Below, piece by piece: positions 58,021 through 64,000 of a DNA stretch of 64,000 bases (its first letter is position 1; the number at the start of each line of letters is the position of its first letter). The notes under the pieces were generated by a model. That model saw only the letters and a program-made list of their open reading frames with translations. It had not been told where the DNA came from and did not search any database. The stretch lies in contig CM060732.1 of assembly GCA_030704615.1 (NCBI GenBank), positions 58,509,053 to 58,573,052 of the forward strand. The letters are read 5' to 3'. A program made the translations under genes and the position numbers. The stretch comes from Takakia lepidozioides. Its lineage: Eukaryota > Streptophyta > Takakiopsida > Takakiales > Takakiaceae.

Positions 58021-58610
58021 ATGCCTGTCAAATTACCATATGCAAAGAGGTGCATGGTTGCATCGCCAAAGGCAACAGCTGCAGCGGCACAGTTGATAAA
58101 GTCAGGCACCTCAACCATGACCACAACTTCTGGATCAAGAGAGGGAGTCCACAATGCCTCTTCTGGCACTTATGGGCATGTGAAGATGCTTTGTTCGGCA
58201 GGCAGACTGAAAGAGGCTCTACTGACTTTAAACCAAGGAGGCATTTCAGCAGATTCAGATACGTATGTCTGTCTCTTGCATAAGTGCATCAAAATGAAAG
58301 GCCAAGTGAAGCTAGAAAGCAAGTGCACACTCACATAATCCAAAGTGCACGCCAAATATTTTTCTAGTCAACACCCTTGTCAACATGTATGGTATGTGCG
58401 GGAACATCATGGATGCTCACCAAGTGTTCAACAGAATGCCTCAACGATCTTTCATCATGTGGAACACAATGCTTGCAGGGTGTGCAGAGCAGGGGCATGG
58501 TATGGAGGCCTTGGAGAATGTGGTGAGGGCACCTTCTTCTTCGACCTATTTCAGCCTGTTTTTCCCTCTCATCAGACTCGGCCCTGAATTTACATATTGA
58601 ATTGTCAAGG
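58021..58610 (+). pseudogene. PPR pseudogene B
   Basis: It starts like copies A and C (AAAQLIKSGTSTMTT…SREGVHNASSGTYGHVKMLCSAGRLKEALLTLNQGG), followed by DTYVCLLHKCIKMKG. A frame change follows, then NMYGMCGNIMDAHQVFNRMPQRSFIMWNTMLAGCAEQGHGMEALENV. It ends in a tail (VVRAPSSSTYFSLFFPLIRLGPEFTY) present in other copies. About 94 bp of this tail are duplicated in tandem (58519-58586 and 58613-58683). Confidence 0.65.
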
Positions 58611-58689
58611 ACAATGTGGTGAGGGCACCTTCTTCTTCGACCTATTTCAGCCTGTTTTGCCCTCTCATCAGACTCGGCCCTGAGATGCA

Positions 58690-58885
58690 TATTGAATTCT
58701 GTAAGTTAGCTCGTTGGGAGGATCTGTGGTGGTTTGGAATGACTATGACAAGTAACTGCTGATGTGGCAGCAGGAAAGTATCCAAAACAGATAACAGAGA
58801 TGAGGAGAAGGTGTGGAATGAATACTTTGTTGACCCCAGTGAATGGTGGAACAACCGAGGCAAAAAGTTGAATGCCTATTAGATG
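58690..58885 (+). pseudogene. PDF-like motif copy 1 (OSB-type)
   Basis: Reads EFCKLARWEDLWWFG, a TGA, then KTDNRDEEKVWNEYFVDPSE and WWNNRGKKLNAY with a stop. The W.eyF.dPs.WwdnR..K pattern resembles the PDF motif of organellar single-stranded DNA-binding (OSB) proteins. Recognition rests on this motif only. Confidence 0.45.
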
Positions 58886-58931
58886 ACTGAGAGTAGCAGA
58901 CGCAATTCAGCATAGGAACTAGTGTGATTGG

Positions 58932-59884
58932 GTGTTTCCTATGTTGTCATTGTCAGCTGCTAGCAGCAAGGGCAAAGATGAATGCATGATTTGTGCAGAG
59001 GCATGGATAGCTGAAGGAGAAGGGATAGAGTGTGGGTCCAGATTCATCCAAGAGGGCCGGACTTCAAGCTCCAGATTACCTGTGATTCCATGTGGATCAA
59101 TAGCTACAAGAAACCTAAATGGGTACATGGTCAACTAAAGGCAATAGCTGCAGCGGCACAGTTGATAAAATCAGGCACGTCCTCAACCATGACCGCAGCT
59201 TCTGAAATAGGATCAAGAGAGGGAGTCCACAATGCCTTTTCCGCGGGGCATGTGAAGATGCTTTGTGAGGCAGGCAGACTGACAAAGGCTCTAGGTCTGG
59301 AAGCTGGAATCAGGTGCACACTCACATTATCCAAAGTGGATTCATGCCAAATGTTTTTTCTACTCAACACCCTTGTCAACATGTATGTTAAGTGCGGGAG
59401 CATCATGGATGCTCACCAAGATTTCTACAGAATACCTCAGCGATCTTTGATCATGTGGAATATAATGTTGGTAGGATTTACCAAACATGGGTGTGGTAGG
59501 AATGCTTTGGCGACCTATGAGCAAATGTTGCGCAAAGGGGTGAAGCCCAACCACATCACGCTTCCACATGTTTGCAATGCGTGTGCAAGCCTCGGACCTC
59601 TGGAAAAGGGGAAAGAGGTCCATGGTGACATCGTCAAAGCTGGAATTGTACCAGATGTCATCCTGAACACTCCTCTAGTGGAAGTCTATGCCAAATGTGG
59701 GTGCATTAAGGATGTGAAGGGAGTTTTCAACACTATGGCTGAACCAAATGTGGTGTCATGGAACGCGATGCTTGCAGGGTATGCACAGCAGAGACATGGT
59801 ATGGAGGCTTTGGAGACCTATGATCAAATGGTGGGGGAAGGGGGGGGCACCTTCTTCAATAGCACAACGGCTACAAGTGGGTAG
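58932..59884 (+). pseudogene. PPR pseudogene C
   Basis: The best preserved PPR copy, open for 284 residues from about 59030. A Cys segment (GKDECMICAEAWIAEGEG, 58977 on) lies just upstream in another frame. It has the usual start (QLIKSGTSST…GVHNAFSAGHVKMLCEAGRL), then NTLVNMYVKCGSIMDAHQ, RSLIMWNIMLVGFTKHGCG, HVCNACASLGPLEKGKEVHG, DIVKAGIVPDVILNTPLV, EVYAKCGCIKDVKGVFNTMA and VVSWNAMLAGYAQQRHGMEA. It ends in GGGG-rich sequence without E, E+ or DYW domains. Confidence 0.7.
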
Positions 59885-60009
59885 ATGGTCAACTGGAAAC
59901 AGCAATGGCAGCAGCACAATTGATAGAACAAGGCCACTGCTAATGAAGGTACCTTCTTCAACATATTTCACCCTGTTTTCCCCTGCTATCAAAGTCGTTC
60001 CTAAATTTT

Positions 60010-60250
60010 CATGTTGAATTCTACAAGTTAGCTCGTTGGTGGATCTATGGTGGTGTTGGAGTGATTTTGACATGTTACTGCCAATGTGGTCGACAGGAAA
60101 GTATCGAAAAACAGATAATAGAGATGTGGAGAAGCTCTGGAATGAATACGGTTCCGACCCCAGCCAATGGTGGAACAATCCAGGCAAAAAGGTGAATGCC
60201 TGTTGGAAGCAGACGCAAGTCGGCATAGGAACTAGTGTGATAAGTAGGGT
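60010..60250 (+). pseudogene. PDF-like motif copy 2
   Basis: Reads LLPMWSTGKYRKTDNRDVEK, LWNEYGSDPSQWWNNPGKKV, then NACWKQTQVGIGTSV. Open for about 100 residues together with its downstream part, which ends in a CMHDLCRG segment equivalent to CMICAEAW. The most complete PDF-like copy in the window. Confidence 0.45.
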
Positions 60251-60299
60251 TGGGGTGTTTGCTAGAACAATTTTAGAGTGTTATTGTCATCTGCTAGCA

Positions 60300-60830
60300 T
60301 CAAGGCAAGGATGTATGCATGATTTGTGCAGAGGCATGGATAGTTGAAGGAGCAGGGAGCAGTGTGGGTCCAGATTCATCCAAGAGGGCCGGATTTCAAG
60401 CTCCAGATTGCCTACAATTCCCTGTGGAAGCAACACACACCTCGCACACGCAAGAGGTCCTCTTGGGTGCATGGTCAGTGAAATCCTCCATGGGTCACGA
60501 CACAAGGTCGAGGACAATGTGGTGAGGGCACCTTCTTCTTCGACCTATTTCAGCCTATTTTTCCCTCTCATCAGACCCAGCCCTGAATTTACATATTGAA
60601 TGCTGTAAGTTAGCTTGTTGGGTGGATGTGGGGTGGTTTGGAGTGACTTTGACAAGTTACTGCTGATGTGGCAGCAGGAAAGTACCCAAAAATAGATAAC
60701 AAGATGAAGAGAAGCTTTGGGATGAACACTTTCCGATCCCAGTTAGTGGGGGGACAATGGAGACAAAAAGGTGAGTGCTTGTTCGACTACAAAGAGAAGC
60801 AGTTGCAATTCAGAATTGGAACTACTGTTA
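60300..60830 (+). pseudogene. Broken family copy: Cys segment, PPR tail, PDF-like copy 3
   Basis: CMICAEAW-like sequence (60316 on), then a short link to the tail VVRAPSSSTYFSLFFPLIRPSPEFTY (60520-60600) with the PPR part lost. A third diverged PDF-like segment follows (60600-60800, DEKLWDEHF-like, PVSGGTMET). Stops in all frames. Confidence 0.45.
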
Positions 60831-61119
60831 AGTCCTAGGTTGGGGTGTTTTCTGGAAGAACTTCATGCCGTCACTGTCAGCTGCTAGCAGCAAGGCTGAG
60901 GGATGTATTCATGATCTGTACACGGGCAGGGATAGCCGAGGGACTAGGGATAGAGGTCCAGATTCATGTTCAGGTTCAGGCTGAGGGATCAATAGCTAAA
61001 AGAAATCAGCTGGAGTAGATGGTCAATTGTTGCAAGTGGAAACAGTAGCGGCAACACAATTGATAGAATGAGGTACTGCTAATGAATGCACCTTCCTCAA
61101 CACATTTCAGCCTGTTTTT

Positions 61120-61760
61120 CCAAATAGGGTTGGGGTATAAGAACAAATCTAGGCTGTCATCATCAGCTGCTAGAAGCAAGACAATGATATATGCATGCTT
61201 TGTGCAGAGGCATAGATAGTTGAAGGAGCAGGGATAGAGTGTGGGTGCAGATTCACCCAAGAGGGCAGGCATCTTATTCAACACATTTCACCTTGTTTTT
61301 CCCTCTAATCAGAATTGGCCCTAAATTTCCATGTTGAATTCTGCAAGTTAGGTGGTTGAATGAATCTAGTTTGGAGTGACTTTGACATGATACTGCCAAT
61401 GTGACAACAGGAAAATATCAAAAAACAAGTAACAGAGATGAGGAGAAGTTGTGGAATGAATACTATTCTGCCCTAGTCAATGATGGGATAACCAAGGCAA
61501 AAAGGTGAATGCCTGTTATATTTCATAGACTAGTAGACGCATTCAGCATAGGAACTAGTGTGAGAAGCTGAGTTGGATGTTTCATAGAATAAATCTAAGC
61601 TGTCATTGTCAGCTACTAGCAGTGAGGCAAGGATGAATGCATGATTTGTGCAGAGGCATGTGCAGCTGAAGGAGCAAAGAGAGTGTGGGTCCAGATTTCA
61701 AGCACAAAATTACCTATGATTCCTTGTGGATCAATAGCTACAAAAAACCTGCATGGGTAG
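61120..61760 (+). pseudogene. Broken family copy with PDF-like copy 4
   Basis: Cys-segment sequence at 61190-61270 and again near 61635-61700, with a fourth worn PDF-like segment between (61430-61520, EEKLWNEYYSA-like with NQGKKVNACY). No PPR motifs remain. Confidence 0.4.
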
Positions 61761-62235
61761 ATGATATATTCCGTGGGACTCAATCTGTCACTGAGCCTTG
61801 CATTATGAGGATCACAATTGCTTGGCAGCTTACCTGCATGAGGCCTTGACCCTTAGGCAATCCCCAGAGCAGTAGTAGCTTTGGGCTGCTTTTTTACTTT
61901 GGTTTTTTTATTTTGTATCATAAGCTCTTTGAACTTTCCGCAGATGTAATGAAGTACCATTTGTTTCATTTCATTTCATTTCATTTTGTTTTGTTTCATG
62001 GCATGTCTTTCATTGTTTTCGCATTTCTAATGACATGATTAGTTCTCTTGTATGGCATTACATGCGTATGTACTAGTCGGCTCATTACAAACACCAAAAC
62101 TTCAAAGCATGAACCACTATGAGTGATTGTTCAAGTAATTCGAGCACTTCATTTAAAGTAGTAAAGCAGTGGTTGCACTGACTTCCACAGTCGCAATTGC
62201 CACTGGGCATGTAGCACTGCAAGTTATGTGGTCAA
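61761..62235. other. Intergenic; (TTTCA)n
   Basis: No gene seen. A short TTTCA repeat lies at about 61963-61986 in a T-rich stretch. Confidence 0.5.
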
Positions 62236-62273
62236 CTACCACGTGGCGCCCCGGGCCTGTGGCCACGTGGTAG
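62236..62273. promoter_or_regulatory. Inverted G-box pair
   Basis: CTACCACGTGGC (62236-62247) and its exact complement GCCACGTGGTAG (62262-62273) are separated by 14 GC-rich bases. Each arm holds a CACGTG G-box, the core site of plant bZIP and bHLH factors. Downstream (62290-62345) are several GTCCACGTC / GCGTCCACGTC repeats, and another CACGTGG at about 62448. No gene was identified next to it. Confidence 0.6.
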
Positions 62274-62654
62274 CAGTGCTGCTCGCCGTGGTGCCGCCAC
62301 GTCGGCGTCCACATCATCGTCCACGTCCGCGTCCACGTCTGCGTCCATGTGTCACCATGCTCCGGTGAGTCAGTCCACTCATCCGGAGGGAAAAGTCAAA
62401 GTCAGTCCAAAAGGTCAGACGCACGGGCGGCCCGCCTGGTTACACCACGTGGTTCTTCAGCATTAATCGCAATAATCGTTGAGCAGTTGTTCGCGCGTCT
62501 GAGTCCTTTACCACTCCAATCATTGGATGTCCGACCCAACTTCCACGTCTGTTGTAACTAGTCGTTTGTAACTTCCAGTCGATCCCGGTTTTTTGACTTT
62601 TATGACTCAAAATGAGTTGTTATCCAGTGGTAATGCACGATGCTTTAGTGTCTA

Positions 62655-62940
62655 TTGGTTTTTCATCCATACCGGATGAGCCACCAGGATGGACACTGAA
62701 TTACCTTTAGGATGGTTTTTTGGTTTTGTCATTCCTCTTTTATTGACTTTCATCCATACCGGATGAGTCACCAAAGAATGAAAATTACCTCTATGAGGGT
62801 TGCCAATAATATCCTCTTTCTCATCCATACTGGTTGAAAAACTACCAGAATAATAAGTTTTCATTCCTCTTTCATTGACTCTGTTTTTATCTATACCCGG
62901 TGGTCTAGTGAGGAATGTTGAATTACCTAGGTGGAGGTAA
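62655..62940. repeat. Minisatellite with CATCCATACCGGATGA motif
   Basis: Three to four imperfect units of roughly 85-100 bp, each with TTTCATCCATACCGGATGAG or a variant, then a TTACCT segment and a CATTCCTCTTT..TTGAC segment. Motif positions are near 62660, 62749, 62821 and 62886. Confidence 0.65.
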
Positions 62941-62949
62941 ACCGCTGCC

Positions 62950-64000
62950 ACGGATGATATTCCCTACTTTTTCATCTGACATCTGTTATGGATGACGAGT
63001 ACAAATGATTATGGCCTGGAATTGATCTTAACTACCCTTAATTATATTAATTACAGGGTGAAACCCTAACCCCTACCCTAAAACCTATTTTTAACTCTGC
63101 TACGGATGAAATCCGTCAGGGTAAAAGGATGTGTTCTACTGTTTTTCATCCACGGATGAAAAATCGGGGAAAAAAAAACCCTATGTTGTCTCTCCCGTTG
63201 TCAGAAGCACGCGATGTGCTTCTGAGCTCGCGGGAGAGTGTTATGGCGGACGTGCTTTGGTGGCTGCCCCATTTGTGGTGTCGTACCCGTGCTGGACGAG
63301 CACATGGGGAGGCGCGAAGGCAGCGCCTTGTCTCTCTAGCAGCGGGGAACACTGTTGTGAATGCAGTGGCATCTTCCCTCCTCTGGCTTTTAATTTTAGC
63401 AATGGCATTTGTGCTGGGAAGTTTCTCTCCCTCCCTTCTATTGTCTTGCGAGTTTGCCTGCTTTGCTTCATTGCTCATGTGCTTTGTGGAGGTGGCTTGC
63501 TGCGGGTGGTGATGGCGCATAACCCTCTTCCCCAATCGCTTAAGGTGCCTTTGGAGTTTAAGGATCCTTGTGTTCTTATGTTCTTCTCTTGCTTTTGAGA
63601 ATCTTAGTTGACATCGATGACAAGTGTGAGGGTCTGTGAGTCACCTGGGGTTCCACAATCCTTACTAATCCGTTGATTTTGTGGGGGCTTACTTTGAAAT
63701 TTCTTGAGCATGCAGTTGGGGATATGGGCTGAGGAGACCTGTAAGTTATGGCGTCTTGAAGTGGCTGCTGCCTGCAGCCCCGAATTCAACCCGACTGCTC
63801 CTGGTTTGACATGCTACAGCCTATGTTTTGGCTTTTGTTGTTCTGCCGTCGATGGGGCAGCTCGACCTGTTTGGCCTGTCTCTTGAGGCCTGCATACAGA
63901 CCATACCTTACCTTTTGATCTTTGACAGCAGGGCTTGTGGATTACTGAGCTAGGTTGTAAGTTCTTTGGGTCATAGAGGATCTGGTTTTATGAGGGCTGC
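62950..64000. other. Unassigned right end; telo-box and short frames
   Basis: AAACCCTAA telo-box at 63061-63069 in a CCCTAA-rich stretch. A palindrome with TTTTTCATCC (63142-63151) and its complement (63154-63163) around AC follows. Overlapping frames at 63129-63600 are not recognisable; one has a hydrophobic stretch (SSLLWLLILAMAFVLG). The telo-box is common in plant promoters, so a gene start near 63200 is possible but unproven. Confidence 0.3.

Noticed and set aside
63129-63598. Membrane protein gene at the right end
   Set aside because: Three overlapping frames of similar length, no known domain, and the hydrophobic stretch may be chance.

Overview
The window looks like a piece of a large, transposon-rich land-plant nuclear genome. 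Evidence: plant-type CACTA (En/Spm) transposase domains, LTR elements primed by initiator tRNA-Met, GT-AG introns, and pentatricopeptide repeats (PPR) of the 'VHG.IIKAGI.P...LVDMYAKCG' style. A seedless plant, most likely a fern, is my guess from the PPR style and repeat load; the sequence does not prove it. No bacterial features, tRNA, rRNA or CRISPR were seen.

Left part (1-24822). A large CACTA transposon ends at 24822 with the terminal repeat CACTAATACAGAAACCGG; its left end is not in the window. It carries two divergent genes: a tnp2 transposase on the minus strand (1356-4743, one in-frame stop) and a spliced plus-strand gene (16060-24014) joining a Transposase_24-like region to an FCP1/NIF-like HAD domain. 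A Ty3-type LTR retrotransposon (4969-15832, TSD GGAT) sits between them. LINE fragments sit in the second intron of the plus-strand gene. A PPR-derived minisatellite lies at 1-910.

Middle part (24823-49950). A degenerate minus-strand LINE was split three times: by the CACTA element at 24822, by a 2.1-kb non-autonomous CACTA element (26689-28789, TSD TTT), and by a 19-kb array of three near-identical LTR-retrotransposon units sharing four LTRs (29527-48614, TSD GTTC). Each unit encodes the same 1094-aa chimera: a Gag-like N terminus, a captured PPR segment, and the tail of the Ty3 integrase. The Ty3 element and the array share LTR ends, PPT and integrase tail, so they look like an autonomous family and its non-autonomous passenger.

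The strongest unusual signal is the arrangement of LTR ends. At every internal LTR start the polypurine tract is followed by the palindrome CACACTACATATGTAGTGTG. The integrated 5' ends begin in its right half (TGTAGTGTG). The integrated 3' ends carry its left half (CACACTACA) after the normal U5 end. This is the structure expected if integration used an LTR-LTR (circle-type) junction cut in the palindrome.

Right part (49950-64000). A stretch without recognisable genes is followed by a plus-strand cluster of broken PPR genes (54800-61700). It contains a tandem ~371-bp PPR pseudo-unit and several copies of a W..F.DPS.WW.N..KK motif resembling the OSB 'PDF' motif. The end of the window is intergenic, with an inverted G-box pair, a CATCC/GGATG-rich minisatellite and a telo-box.
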